Shown: positions 51,359 to 63,162, counted from the first letter of the stretch. The stretch: DNA of 64,000 bases from Cellulomonas sp. S1-8 (GCF_026184235.1 NZ_CP110806.1:4154001-4218000); one strand, 5' to 3'. Made by a program: numbers and translations. The notes: generated by a model from the sequence alone, not told the origin.

Positions 51359-52297
51359 CTACTGCGCCAGCCGCGGGTCCGTCGTCAGCTCGACGTTCGC
51401 CCACAGCTCGTACCCCAGGGGCTCGAGGCGGTCGAGCACAGCCCGCCGCACGCGGTCCTCGCCGCTGACGTCCCACGTGCCGGGCTCGACGACGAAGTCG
51501 ACCTCGACGTACAGCCGCTCGCCCAGCTTGGTGGCCCGCACGAGCGGCTCCCCCAGGCCGTGCTCTGCGCGGACGTGCGCGACCGCGTCGGCGAGCGCCT
51601 GCGCGACGTGCGCGGGGGGTGCGGCCTCCAGCAGCTCGAGGGCCGCGGCCCGCAGCAGGCGCAGCGGCACGGGCAGCAGGGCCAGGCACGCGAGCAGCAC
51701 CAGGCCGGGGTCGAGGTAGCGGACGACGTCGTCCCACCGCAGCGCCGACAGCAGCAACGCCACCCCCGCGCCGGCCGCGTACACGAGGCTGAGGACCGCG
51801 CCGGCGCGCCACTGCGCGGCCTCGGCGGCCACCAGGTCCGAGTCCGGCGCGAGCCGACGCACCCGCCGCTCGATGAGCAGCGACGCGACCAACGACGCCA
51901 GCCCGTACGCGACGACGACACCCGCGGCCACGTCGGCGCCCCCGGCGACGATGACGATCACCGCGTCGGCCGCCGCGTACACGAGCGTGCCGAGCAGCGC
52001 GGCACCCTGCACCGCGATGGCCAGCGGCGTCACCGCCTGCTTGCCGAACGGGAAGCGGGCGCTCGGCGCGGCGGCCGCGGCGCGCGACGCCACCAACGAC
52101 ATCGCGGACAGCACGATCCCCAGCACGACGAACGCGCCGTCGAAGATCAGCACGCGGGACTGCACGAGCACGCCCCCGACGAGCGCCCCGGTCCCGATGA
52201 CACCCGCACCGACGATCGACTCGACGATCGCCCGCCGCTCCCGCGCCTTCCCGTCGACCGGCTTGCCGTCGACTGGCGTCCCGTCGGTCGCGGTCAT
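51359..52297 (-). CDS. Cation diffusion facilitator-like membrane protein
   Basis: The 312-residue protein has six hydrophobic helices and a soluble C-terminal domain (residues 215-312), the layout of CDF transporters; SARFPFGKQAVTPLAIAVQ after helix 2 is the typical RFPFGxxR/K loop. However, the metal-binding acidic/His residues of helices II and V are mostly absent (FDGAFVVLG keeps one Asp; VYAAGAGVALLL has none), so transport of Zn or Fe is doubtful. It follows the deacetylase closely on the same strand. Start at ATG 52297. Confidence 0.65.
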   Translation of the reverse strand: MTATDGTPVDGKPVDGKARERRAIVESIVGAGVIGTGALVGGVLVQSRVLIFDGAFVVLGIVLSAMSLVASRAAAAAPSARFPFGKQAVTPLAIAVQGAALLGTLVYAAADAVIVIVAGGADVAAGVVVAYGLASLVASLLIERRVRRLAPDSDLVAAEAAQWRAGAVLSLVYAAGAGVALLLSALRWDDVVRYLDPGLVLLACLALLPVPLRLLRAAALELLEAAPPAHVAQALADAVAHVRAEHGLGEPLVRATKLGERLYVEVDFVVEPGTWDVSGEDRVRRAVLDRLEPLGYELWANVELTTDPRLAQ

Positions 52298-52393
52298 CTC
52301 CGGCCTCCCCCGTCACCCGAAGGCCCCCGCTCGCGAGCCTAGCGACGCCGTCCGGGCCGCGGCACCCACGTCGCGTGATGCTGCACCGAAGCC

Positions 52394-52456
52394 CGGTCTC
52401 GCGAGACCGACAGATCCGGGCTCACCGGTCCCGGAAAGCTCGGTCTCGCGAGACCG
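52394..52456. repeat. Pair of 16-bp palindromes (REP-like)
   Basis: The perfect palindrome CGGTCTCGCGAGACCG occurs at 52394-52409 and 52441-52456, 47 bp apart, each followed by AC and set in a larger CCCGG...CCGGG frame. They lie between the sucrose phosphorylase stop and the next gene and could form two cruciform or terminator structures. Confidence 0.7.
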
Positions 52457-52468
52457 ACGAGGCCCGGG

Positions 52469-53959
52469 TCAGGCGGGGGTGGCGGTGGCGGTGTCCGTGT
52501 CGGTGAGGAACGGCTGCTCGCCTTCCGGGCCCGTCGCGTGGACCTGGAAGGTGCCGTCGGACACGTCGAACGTCAGGGTCGCGCGCGCCTCGCCGGAGAC
52601 CCACGCGAAGCAGCCACGCGTGCCGTCGACGTCCCACTCGAACTCCCCGTCGAACGCCGGGTGCGACGACCGCAGCCGCAGCGCGGCGAGCTGGCCGCGC
52701 ACCGCGGGACGCGTGAGCGCGTCGGCGACCTCGTCCGGCGTAAAGTGGTGACGGTTGACGTCCCGGCCGACGCCGGTGGCCGCGAGCAGGTCCATGTCGT
52801 TGGACCCGGCGAGCAGGCCCACGTAGTAGACCTGCGGGATCCCGGGGACGAACAGCTGCATCAGCCGTGCCAGGAGGTAGCGGCGGTCGTCGCGTGCGAG
52901 GGCGTCGTAGAACGTGCAGTTGACCTGGTACAGGTCGAGGTTCGACGCGGCCGCGCCCGTGGCCTGCCGCGACGTGCCGCCGGAGTTCGCGTGGATGTGC
53001 TCGACGAGCGCGTCGATCTTCTCGGGAGCGAGCAGGCCGGGCTCGCCGGGGCGCAGGTCGGAGGGGCCGACGTCGACGATGCCGATGCCGTCGTGCGTGT
53101 CCAGGACGGTCACCGCGTTGCCGGGCCGGATGGCCAGCCACCCGGCGAGCGGGTCGAGGTCGTGCGCGGTCAGGGCGTGCAGCACCAGCGGCGGCAGCGC
53201 GAAGTCGTAGACGAGGTCGACCTTGCGGGCGATCTCGATCTGCTGGGTGTGGTGCCCGTGCACCTCGACGAGCACCTGCGCGCCGCGGGCGTGCGCCTGC
53301 TCGACGATCCGCTCGGTGTACGCGTCGGTCGCGGGCGTCATGAAGCAGTCCGTGCCGGCCTCCTTGCCGGTGTACCCGACGGCGTCGAGCCGCAGCACCG
53401 TGACGCCGCCGGCGGTCAGCGCGTCGACGACGGACGTCAGGTAGTCCCAGGCCTGCGGCGTGCGCAGGTCGAGGTCGACCTGGTCGGGCGTGAACGTCGT
53501 CCACACCACGCGTCGTCGCCCGCCGAGCGTCATGACCGTGAACGGCAGGCCGGGGCGCGGGCGGTAGACCCGCGCCAGGTCCTCCTCGGTCGCGCCGTCG
53601 GGGAACACGGACCCGAGCGTGAGGAACATGGGCGCGTGCGGGGACGCGTCGCCGCGCTCGCGCACGTCGCGGAAGCGCTCGGAGTCCGCGGAGACGTGGT
53701 TGACGATGACGTCGGCCATGACGGTGCGGCCCTCGGCGAGGCCCCGGACGTCGTCCCAGGTGCCCAGGCGCGGGTCGACCTGCGTGTGGTCGCGCGGGTC
53801 GAAGCCCGCGTCGGCGCCGTCGTACGGCGGGTAGAACGGCAGCACGTGCACGCCGGTGAACGCACCCGCGAGCGCCCCGTCGAGCAGCGCGCGCAGGCCG
53901 GGCAGGTCGCCGGCGAGGCGGTCGGCGTAGGTGATGAGCTGCGGGCCGTGGTGGGTCAC
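52469..53959 (-). CDS. sucP: Sucrose phosphorylase (GH13_18)
   Basis: The 496-residue protein follows bifidobacterial sucrose phosphorylase from end to end: HGPQLITYADRLAGDLPGL, DGADAGFDPRDHTQVD, IYRPRPGLPF-type YRPRPGLPFTV, the nucleophile region RLDAVGYTGKEAGTDCFMTP, acid/base EVHGHH, and the DTHDGIG and PQVYYVGLLAGSNDM loops. It converts sucrose and phosphate to glucose 1-phosphate and fructose. The start is GTG 53959, inside the stop of the upstream hydrolase gene. It is the last gene of the sugar operon. Related GH13_18 substrates (glucosylglycerate, glucosylglycerol) cannot be fully excluded by eye. Confidence 0.87.
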   Translation of the reverse strand: MTHHGPQLITYADRLAGDLPGLRALLDGALAGAFTGVHVLPFYPPYDGADAGFDPRDHTQVDPRLGTWDDVRGLAEGRTVMADVIVNHVSADSERFRDVRERGDASPHAPMFLTLGSVFPDGATEEDLARVYRPRPGLPFTVMTLGGRRRVVWTTFTPDQVDLDLRTPQAWDYLTSVVDALTAGGVTVLRLDAVGYTGKEAGTDCFMTPATDAYTERIVEQAHARGAQVLVEVHGHHTQQIEIARKVDLVYDFALPPLVLHALTAHDLDPLAGWLAIRPGNAVTVLDTHDGIGIVDVGPSDLRPGEPGLLAPEKIDALVEHIHANSGGTSRQATGAAASNLDLYQVNCTFYDALARDDRRYLLARLMQLFVPGIPQVYYVGLLAGSNDMDLLAATGVGRDVNRHHFTPDEVADALTRPAVRGQLAALRLRSSHPAFDGEFEWDVDGTRGCFAWVSGEARATLTFDVSDGTFQVHATGPEGEQPFLTDTDTATATPA

Positions 53960-54969
53960 GCGTCGGGCTCCGTCGTCGTCGGCGACCGGTGTCCGGTCGG
54001 GGTGGGGGCGTAGGTCCGGGCGAGCAGGCGCGCGAGCCAGCGGGCGCGGGCCGTGCGGGCGTCGCGCGACACGGGTGCGTCGGGGACGAGCCCGTCGAAC
54101 CCGTGGCAGCCGCCGGGCCACACGTGCAGCTCGGCGTCGCCGCCGTCGGTCCAGATCCGCGCGGCGTAGCGCACGCACTCGTCGCGGAACGTCTCGGCGG
54201 AGCCGACGTCGACGTACGCGGGCGGCAGGCCGTCGAGCTGCGCGGCGCGGGCCGCCGACGCGTACGCCGGGGTGCTCGGTCCGCCGGCGGCGTCGCCGAG
54301 GTACGCGGCCCAGCCGGTCGCGTTGGCGGTGCGGTCCCACGACCCGACGCCGGCCATCTGCTCACCGGACGCGCTGTCGTTGCGGTCGTCGAGCATGGGG
54401 CACACCAGCAGCTGACCCGCGAGCGTCGGCCCGCCGCGGTCGCGGGCGAGCAGCGCGAGCGCCGCCGCGACCCCGGCACCGGCGCTGACGCCGGTCACGA
54501 CGACGCGCGCGGCGTCCAGCCCGAGCGAGTCGGCCTGCCCGACGAGCCACACGAGGGCCGCGTACGCGTCCTCGACGGCCGCCGGGTAGGGGTGCTCGGG
54601 CGCGAGCCGGTAGTCGACGGACGCGACCGCCCACCCGGGACCGGTCGCGGCGGTCGCGGCGACGTCGTCGGAGACGGTCCCGGCGACGAGCCCGCCGCCG
54701 TGCAGGTGCAGCAGCACGGGCACGGGACCGTCGGACGCGGGCCGCAGCAGCGCCACGCGGACCTCGCCGTCCGGCCCGGGCGCGTGGTGCCACGTCAGGG
54801 TGCGGCGGGCGAGCACGGCGACGTCGTCGAGGTCCGGCGGCTGCGCACGGGCGCGCAGCGCGGCGATCTCGTCGGGGGCGAGGGTCGTGACGACGTCCCC
54901 GGGCCGGTCCGCCAGGGCGGACGCGACCGCCGGGTCGAACGGTGGCCGGGTGGTCCCCTCGCCGCTCAT
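53956..54969 (-). CDS. HSL-type alpha/beta hydrolase (esterase)
   Basis: The 337-residue protein has the hormone-sensitive-lipase family marks: oxyanion motif HLHGGGLVAG, nucleophile elbow GVSAGAGVAA, and the distal CHGFDGL with the catalytic His. The region VGSAETFRDECVRYA holds the third triad residue. No signal peptide is present, so it is intracellular. It starts in the stop of the permease gene and its own stop overlaps the sucrose phosphorylase start; it is thus translated as part of the sugar operon. A role in removing acyl groups from imported sugar esters is inferred from this. Confidence 0.85.
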   Translation of the reverse strand: MSGEGTTRPPFDPAVASALADRPGDVVTTLAPDEIAALRARAQPPDLDDVAVLARRTLTWHHAPGPDGEVRVALLRPASDGPVPVLLHLHGGGLVAGTVSDDVAATAATGPGWAVASVDYRLAPEHPYPAAVEDAYAALVWLVGQADSLGLDAARVVVTGVSAGAGVAAALALLARDRGGPTLAGQLLVCPMLDDRNDSASGEQMAGVGSWDRTANATGWAAYLGDAAGGPSTPAYASAARAAQLDGLPPAYVDVGSAETFRDECVRYAARIWTDGGDAELHVWPGGCHGFDGLVPDAPVSRDARTARARWLARLLARTYAPTPTGHRSPTTTEPDA

Positions 54970-55790
54970 CCCTTCAACGCCCCCTGCATGAGAGCGGTGA
55001 CGAACTGGCGCTGGAACGCGAGGAACACGATGAGCGTCGGCGTGAGGATGAGCAGGGACCCGGCGCACAGCAGCGGGACGTTGGTGCCCCACTGACCCTG
55101 GAACGCCCCGAGGGCACCGGCCATGGTGCGCTTGGTCGGGTCGGACACCAGCACCACGGCGAGCAGGAACTGGTTCCACGTCCACAGGAACATGAGGATC
55201 CCGAGCGAGGACAGCGCCGGCTTCGACAGCGGCAGGTGGATCCGCGTGAACAGCTTCCACGTGCCGGCACCGTCGATGCGCGCGGCCTCGGACAGGTCCT
55301 CCGGCATGTTGACGAAGTGCGCGCGCATCCACATGACCGCGAACGGCATGTACAGGCCGATGAGCGGCAGGATGATCGCCCACCGGGTGTTCAGCAGGCC
55401 CATGTCACGCATCTGGTAGTACAGCGGGACGATGACGGCCTGGAACGGCAGCGTGAGCCCGAGCAGGAACGTCAGGAAGATGACGCGGTGCCCCGGGGGG
55501 CGCAGGTGGCCCAGTGCGAACCCGGCGAGGGTCGCGATGAGCAGGGCGACCGGGACGACGCCGATCTCGATGAGGACGCTCGACCACAGCAGCGCGCCCA
55601 TGTCGGCGACCCGGAAGGCGTCGACGAAGTTCGACCAGTACGGCGTCTCGGGCCAGGCGAGGCCCGACGGGTACGTCCCGGGCTCGTGCAGGGCGGTGAC
55701 GAAGAGGCTGACGAACGGCACGACCGTCACCAGCATGAGGACGACGAGCAGGACGCGGCCCACCCACGTCTCGCGGCGCGACACGATCAT
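54966..55790 (-). CDS. Carbohydrate ABC transporter permease (MalG type)
   Basis: The 274-residue inner-membrane protein has six helices and the EAA loop (EAARIDGAGTWKLFTRIHLP) that contacts the ATPase. It is the second permease of a CUT1 family importer for di- or oligosaccharides. It overlaps the upstream permease and the downstream hydrolase gene, so the operon is fully coupled. No ATPase gene is present; in actinobacteria a shared MsiK-type ATPase usually serves such importers. Confidence 0.9.
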   Translation of the reverse strand: MIVSRRETWVGRVLLVVLMLVTVVPFVSLFVTALHEPGTYPSGLAWPETPYWSNFVDAFRVADMGALLWSSVLIEIGVVPVALLIATLAGFALGHLRPPGHRVIFLTFLLGLTLPFQAVIVPLYYQMRDMGLLNTRWAIILPLIGLYMPFAVMWMRAHFVNMPEDLSEAARIDGAGTWKLFTRIHLPLSKPALSSLGILMFLWTWNQFLLAVVLVSDPTKRTMAGALGAFQGQWGTNVPLLCAGSLLILTPTLIVFLAFQRQFVTALMQGALKG

Positions 55791-56755
55791 CGGGCGTCCT
55801 CCCGGGTGAAGCGCTGGATCGGCAGGACGACCGCGAGCACCAGCGCCATGAAGACGACGGCGAGCGCGGAGGCCTGACCGACCTCGCGGCTGAAGAAGCC
55901 GAGGTAGTAGATCTCCAGGCCGGGCACCATCGTGGAGTTGGCGGGCCCGCCCTGCGTGGAGATGTAGACGATGTCGAAGGCCGCCAGCGCGGAGATCACC
56001 GTGACGGTGACGGCGACGCCGACCTCCTGACGGACGCCCGGGAGCGTGATCGAGAAGAACTCGCGCACGGCGCCGGCGCCGTCGATGCGGGCCGCCTCGT
56101 ACAGCGCGGGGTCGATCTTGGACATGCCGGCCAGGAGCAGGATCAGGCACAGGCCGAGCGCGACCCACGCGCCGATGACGCCGACGGCGGGCAGTGCGGT
56201 GTTCGTGTCACCGAGCCAGGCCCGCGTGAGGCCGCCGAGGCCGAGGGCTCGCATGACCTCGTTGATCAGGCCGTCGGTGGCCAGCAGCCAGGTCCACATG
56301 ATGCCGGCGGCCACGAGCGGGATCACCTGCGGCAGGAACAGGACGGTCCGGGACACCAGCGCGAGCCGGCTGGTCGCGAACTTGCGGATGACGGCCGCGG
56401 CGAGCAGCCCCAGGATCACGGGGACGAAGCTGAAGTAGATGATCAGCTGCAGGGCGTTGCCGATCGACCCGAGCATCCGGGAGTCGCTCAGCAGGCGGGA
56501 GTAGTTCTCGAGCCCCACCCAGGTGGACTCGGTGACGCCGTTCCACTCGTAGAACGAGTACTGGATGGTGAGCGCCAAGGGCTGCAGCACGAACAGTGCG
56601 TAGGCCACCGCGGCCGGGACCACGAGGCCGAGGGCCACCCAGCCTCGGCGCAGGCGCCGCGCCCGCAGGGCGCGGCGCCTGGCCTCGTGGCTGTGCGGGG
56701 TGATCCCCACGGCCTCGCGGACGCCGCTGGTACCGGTCGTCCGCGAGGTGGCCAT
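55787..56755 (-). CDS. Carbohydrate ABC transporter permease (MalF type)
   Basis: The 322-residue protein has six to seven helices, an N-terminal segment typical of MalF-like permeases (VALGLVVPAAVAYALFVLQP), and the EAA loop EAARIDGAGAVREFFSITLP. It pairs with the MalG-type permease downstream. Its start overlaps the stop of the binding protein gene by one base (TGATG). The first 33 residues are polar and basic and lie in the cytoplasm. Confidence 0.9.
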   Translation of the reverse strand: MATSRTTGTSGVREAVGITPHSHEARRRALRARRLRRGWVALGLVVPAAVAYALFVLQPLALTIQYSFYEWNGVTESTWVGLENYSRLLSDSRMLGSIGNALQLIIYFSFVPVILGLLAAAVIRKFATSRLALVSRTVLFLPQVIPLVAAGIMWTWLLATDGLINEVMRALGLGGLTRAWLGDTNTALPAVGVIGAWVALGLCLILLLAGMSKIDPALYEAARIDGAGAVREFFSITLPGVRQEVGVAVTVTVISALAAFDIVYISTQGGPANSTMVPGLEIYYLGFFSREVGQASALAVVFMALVLAVVLPIQRFTREDAR

Positions 56756-58128
56756 CAGCTGCCGATCTCGGACTCGTAGTCGGCCTGGACCGAGGCGAGC
56801 AGGGCCGCGGCGTCGATCTCACCGGCGACGAGCCTCTGCAGGTTGGGGGTCCAGCTGGTGGCGTAGATCGCACCGGTCGCGTTGGCGATGAACTCCATCG
56901 AACCGTTGTCCTCGGCGATCGTGGCGCCGGCCGCGAGGGTCTGGGCGGTCACGGAGTCCGCGTCGACCTCGGGCATGAAGGCGTCCGACGGGCCCATCGG
57001 GTGCGAGCCGCCGATCTCGACGGCGATGGTGCGGGCCTCGTCGTTCGTGGCGATCCAGTCGAGGAAGAACGCCGCACACTCGGGGTTCTCGGCCTTGGCG
57101 GAGATGCCGTACGTCAGCGGCGCCGACATCGCGCCGACGGTGCCGCCCTCCTCGAGCGGGGGCATGAGGAAGAACCCGACGTTGCCGGGCATCTGGGTGT
57201 CGAGGTTCCCCGACTCCCAGTCGCCGTTGAAGATGAACAGGCTCTCGCCGTCGATGAAGCGGCCCATCATCATCGAGTAGTCGAGGGAGTTGATGTCCTC
57301 GGCGAAGTAGCCGGCCTCGATCCACTTCTGCAGGTGCGCGGCGGCCTCGACGTTGCTCTCGGTGTCGATCGTCGAGCCGGGCTGCTGGAAGGTCCAGTCG
57401 TTGATCGCCGACACGTCGCCGTAGGAGGCCATGAGCGCCTGCAGCGGGAACGCGAGGCCGCCGGTGGCGCCACCGTTGAACTGCGTCGACGGCGTGATGC
57501 CGGCGTCCTTGGCCGCCTGCATGAAGCCGTCGAGCTCGGCGAGCGTCGCCGGCGCCTCGGTCATGCCGATCTGGGCGGCGAGCTCCTTGTTGTAGAACAC
57601 GCCGGTCATCGAGTAGTTCAGACCCTGGGCGTACAGGGGGCCGTCGCCGCGGCGTCCCTCGTCGTCGACGCGCATCTGCTGGAGCTGCGACGCGGGCCAC
57701 TCGTCCCAGCCGAGCGCCGTGGCGGCCTCGTCGAGGTTGTAGAGCAGGCCGTCGGCGGCCAGGTCGGACACCTGCGGCAGACGCATGAGGTCGGGCGGGT
57801 CGTCGGCCAGGACGCGGGGGGCGTTCTGGGTGATGACCGCGAACTGGTCCTCGCGGACGTCGAACGTCACGTTCGGGTACTGGGCCTCGAACTCGTCGAA
57901 GAGCGCGGCGGAGAGCGGGAACCCGGTCTCGATGTACGCGTCGAGCGTGACGTCGTCGGTACCGCAGGTCCAGTCGCCGTCGGCGGCGACCGTGTCACCG
58001 TCGGCGGTGGCCTGGTCGTCGGTGGTGCCGCCGCCGGGTGCGCTGCACGCCGTCAGGGCGAGGATGCTTGCCAGGAAAACGGACGAGGCTGCGGCCGCGT
58101 TCCGTGACCTTCCAGTCGATCGAGACAC
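56755..58128 (-). CDS. Sugar-binding lipoprotein of the ABC importer
   Basis: The 457-residue protein has a signal peptide with lipobox LTAC|SAP and the fold of CUT1 family solute-binding proteins: LFDEFEAQYPNVTFDVRED near the start, GVFYNKELAAQIGM, FIFNGDWESGN, and LTYGISAKAENPECAAFFLD. It captures the substrate outside the membrane and hands it to the permeases. The start is GTG 58128 with AAGGGAG at the right distance. The operator at 58179-58194 lies 51 bases upstream. Confidence 0.9.
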   Translation of the reverse strand: MSRSTGRSRNAAAASSVFLASILALTACSAPGGGTTDDQATADGDTVAADGDWTCGTDDVTLDAYIETGFPLSAALFDEFEAQYPNVTFDVREDQFAVITQNAPRVLADDPPDLMRLPQVSDLAADGLLYNLDEAATALGWDEWPASQLQQMRVDDEGRRGDGPLYAQGLNYSMTGVFYNKELAAQIGMTEAPATLAELDGFMQAAKDAGITPSTQFNGGATGGLAFPLQALMASYGDVSAINDWTFQQPGSTIDTESNVEAAAHLQKWIEAGYFAEDINSLDYSMMMGRFIDGESLFIFNGDWESGNLDTQMPGNVGFFLMPPLEEGGTVGAMSAPLTYGISAKAENPECAAFFLDWIATNDEARTIAVEIGGSHPMGPSDAFMPEVDADSVTAQTLAAGATIAEDNGSMEFIANATGAIYATSWTPNLQRLVAGEIDAAALLASVQADYESEIGS

Positions 58129-58178
58129 CGGTGTCTCCCTTCATCGGGTCGGCCTCCGGGGGGGCTCCGGTGACCGTT

Positions 58179-58194
58179 GCTAAATCGTCTTAGC
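58179..58194. promoter_or_regulatory. LacI-type operator in the divergent promoter
   Basis: GCTAAATC followed by GTCTTAGC: the left half fits the ideal palindrome GCTAAATC/GATTTAGC exactly, the right half with two changes; the centre is CpG, the mark of LacI-family sites. It stands between the ABC operon and the LacI gene. A second copy is at 62333-62348. Confidence 0.75.
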
Positions 58195-58363
58195 GCTGCC
58201 ATGCTCGCCACTGTTCCGCAGGCGTGTCAAGCGGTGGCAGGTCACGGATCGATGACGCCGCCGCGGCGACCCGGGAGAAGTCGGACAGTCGTCCGGATGG
58301 GAGCGCGACCGGCGCCGGGCGCCCTGACGCCACCTCTAGGATCGCTGCGACGAAAGGACCGAC

Positions 58364-59428
58364 GTGACCCGACGCGTGACGCTCGCCGACGTCGCCCGCA
58401 CCGCCGGGGTGTCGTCCACGACGGCCTCGCTCGTGCTGTCCGGGCGGGGCTCGGAGCTGCGCATCTCACCGGCCGTGCAGGAGCGCGTCCGCGACGCCTC
58501 CGCCGACCTCGGCTACCGCCCGAACATCGTGTCCGTCGGGCTGCGCAAGGGCACCACCCGCACGCTCGGCCTCGTCTCCGACACCGTCGCGACCGGCCAG
58601 ATGGCCGGCGACATGATCAAGGGCGCCATCGAGGCCGCCCGCGACCACGGCTACATGCTGTTCATCGGCGAGACCGAGGGCGACCCCGCCATCGAGAGCG
58701 CCCTCATCGACGCCATGCTGGACCGCCGCGTCGACGGGATCATGCTCACCTCGATGTTCACGCGCACCCGCGCCGTGCCCGCCGCCCTCGAGCGCCTGCC
58801 CACCGTGCTGCTCAACACCCTGCCCAGCGGTCCGACGCGCGCGCCGGCCGTCGTCCCCGACGAGGTCGAGGCCGGCCGTGCCGCCGCACGCCTGCTGCTC
58901 GACGCCGGGCACCGCGACCTCCACCTCGTCGGCGCCGGCCCTGGCCCCGACGACGTGCCGCCCGACACCGTCGCCGGCCACGAGCGCCTCACCGGCATCC
59001 TCGAGGTCCTGCACGCCGCCGGCCTCGAGCCCGCGTCGGGGCACCTGTGCGACGACTGGGTGCCGCCGCAGGGCTGGGCCGCCACGCACGACCTGCTCGA
59101 GCAGCACCCGCGCCCGCGCGCCGTCATCTGCTTCAACGACCGCCTCGCGTTCGGCACCTACCAGGCGCTGCAGGAGGCGGGCCTGCGCATCCCCGACGAC
59201 GTGTCCGTCGTGTCGTTCGACAACTACGAGATGGCCGGGTGGCTGCGGCCCGGCGTGTCGTCCTTCGCGATCCCGCACGAGGCCCTCGGCCGGCGCGCCG
59301 TGGAGCTGCTCATCGGGCAGGTCACGCGCGGTGCGGACGGTGACGCGCAAGGCGCTGCCGACGGCGCCGGGGCGGTGCACCGCCTGCCCCTGCCGCTGTG
59401 GTCGCGCGGCTCCGTCACCCCGGCCTGA
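58364..59428 (+). CDS. LacI-family transcriptional regulator
   Basis: The 354-residue protein has the N-terminal LacI helix-turn-helix (VTLADVARTAGVSSTTASLV and the hinge GYRPNIVSVGLRKGTTR), followed by a periplasmic-binding-protein-like effector domain (LGLVSDTVATGQ, DGIMLTSMFT, VICFNDRLAFGTYQAL, DVSVVSFDNYEMAGWL). It probably represses the sugar operon until the sugar or a derivative is bound. GTG 58364 has AAAGGA upstream. It is divergent from the ABC operon, and the operator between them suggests autoregulation. Confidence 0.92.
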   Translation: MTRRVTLADVARTAGVSSTTASLVLSGRGSELRISPAVQERVRDASADLGYRPNIVSVGLRKGTTRTLGLVSDTVATGQMAGDMIKGAIEAARDHGYMLFIGETEGDPAIESALIDAMLDRRVDGIMLTSMFTRTRAVPAALERLPTVLLNTLPSGPTRAPAVVPDEVEAGRAAARLLLDAGHRDLHLVGAGPGPDDVPPDTVAGHERLTGILEVLHAAGLEPASGHLCDDWVPPQGWAATHDLLEQHPRPRAVICFNDRLAFGTYQALQEAGLRIPDDVSVVSFDNYEMAGWLRPGVSSFAIPHEALGRRAVELLIGQVTRGADGDAQGAADGAGAVHRLPLPLWSRGSVTPA

Positions 59429-59467
59429 CGGCGGGACCGTCCTGACGGCGGGACCTTCCTGACGGCG
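59424..59467. repeat. 17-bp tandem repeat over the lacI stop codon
   Basis: CCTGACGGCGGGACCNT occurs twice in tandem (59424-59440, 59441-59457) and a third, partial copy CCTGACGGCG follows (59458-59467). The first copy contains the TGA stop of the LacI gene. Confidence 0.7.
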
Positions 59468-59474
59468 CACCGGA

Positions 59475-59501
59475 CCGCCCCCGTCGCGAGGACGAGGGCG
59501 G
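59475..59501. terminator. Hairpin between the LacI gene and the surface esterase
   Basis: CCGCCC (59475-59480) and GGGCGG (59496-59501) enclose further pairing of CCGTC with GACGA. It stands between two convergent genes and probably ends both transcripts. Confidence 0.65.
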
Positions 59502-59513
59502 CCCGGCGTGGGG

Positions 59514-62291
<2,778 letters not shown>

Positions 62292-62332
62292 GCGTGTCTC
62301 CTTCGACAGTGCTGATCCGGTGCAGCGGCGTT

Positions 62333-62348
62333 GCTACACCGATTTAGC
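62333..62348. promoter_or_regulatory. Second LacI-type operator, before the surface esterase
   Basis: Read on the minus strand, GCTAAATC and then GGTGTAGC: again one perfect half (GCTAAATC), a central CpG and two changes in the other half. It differs from the site at 58179 only in the middle of the weaker half, and sits 42 bases upstream of the esterase start. Confidence 0.75.
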
Positions 62349-62416
62349 ACCCTAAGCGGGAGCCCCGAAGACGACAATCAGTACGGCCCATCGGTGCGCA
62401 GCGTGCGTCGCCGCGA

Positions 62417-63112
62417 TCACGCCACCCGACGCGCCCGCGCCCGCAGCACCCACCACACGACGCCGCCGACGAGCACCCCGAACCCCACGGCCGCCAGCCC
62501 CAGCGTGACGAACACCCCCATCACGGTGCCCCAGACCGCGCCGAAGAACGGCGCGAACGGCTTGTCCGGGGCGAGGGCGACCCACGCGCCCGGCACGCCC
62601 GCGTCCGGCACCGCCACCTCGTACGTCCCCGTCTCAGGTGCCTGGAACGCGCCGACCGTCGCGGCGACGTGGTCCTGCACACCGGACGTCATGTTCACGC
62701 CCGGTGCGTCGTCGGCCTCGAGCACCGCGCCCGACGGCGTCAGCAGCAGCACGTCCTCGGCCAGGTCGGGTCGCTCGTCGTCACCCAGGGAGTCGCGCGG
62801 CACGACGAGGTACACGGCGTACCGCTCACCGGCCGTGAGCTCGACGCGGGTCGACCCCGGTGCGTCCGCCCACGCCAGCACGGCCGGGCCCGGGCCGCCG
62901 TCGGCCCGCAGGACGTCGCTGCGCACCGCGCCGACGAACCCGCCGGCCGTCGCCACCGCCGCGATCACCGCACCGACGAGCAGCAGCACCCCGAGGACGG
63001 TCAGGACGACCGGCCCGACGAGCGACGTGCGGCGCGGTGGCACGGGCGCGGCTCCGGGCGCAGGGGCAGGCACTGGCGCAGGTCCGGGCACGGGGGCGGC
63101 AGGGGTGCTCAC
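62417..63112 (-). CDS. Two-helix membrane protein with Pro-rich N-terminus
   Basis: The 231-residue protein starts with a low-complexity Pro/Ala segment (PAAPVPGPAPVPAPAPGAAP), then a membrane helix (LVGPVVLTVLGVLLLVGAVI), a 110-residue outer beta-rich domain (VELTAGERYAVYLVVPRDSL; GTYEVAVPDAGVPGAWVALA) and a second membrane helix with a basic tail. No enzyme motif is visible and I do not recognise the family. Start at GTG 63112. It lies 125 bases beyond the esterase operator on the same strand and may be unrelated to the sugar locus. Confidence 0.6.
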   Translation of the reverse strand: MSTPAAPVPGPAPVPAPAPGAAPVPPRRTSLVGPVVLTVLGVLLLVGAVIAAVATAGGFVGAVRSDVLRADGGPGPAVLAWADAPGSTRVELTAGERYAVYLVVPRDSLGDDERPDLAEDVLLLTPSGAVLEADDAPGVNMTSGVQDHVAATVGAFQAPETGTYEVAVPDAGVPGAWVALAPDKPFAPFFGAVWGTVMGVFVTLGLAAVGFGVLVGGVVWWVLRARARRVA

Positions 63113-63162
63113 ACCGCGAACCTACCGGCAGGTCGTCCCGCCGGCGCGGGTCCTCCCGCCCG

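Noticed and set aside
52469..53959. Alpha-amylase or glucosylglycerate phosphorylase
   Set aside because: Overall match and loop motifs follow sucrose phosphorylase of bifidobacteria from end to end; the other GH13_18 activities remain possible but less likely.
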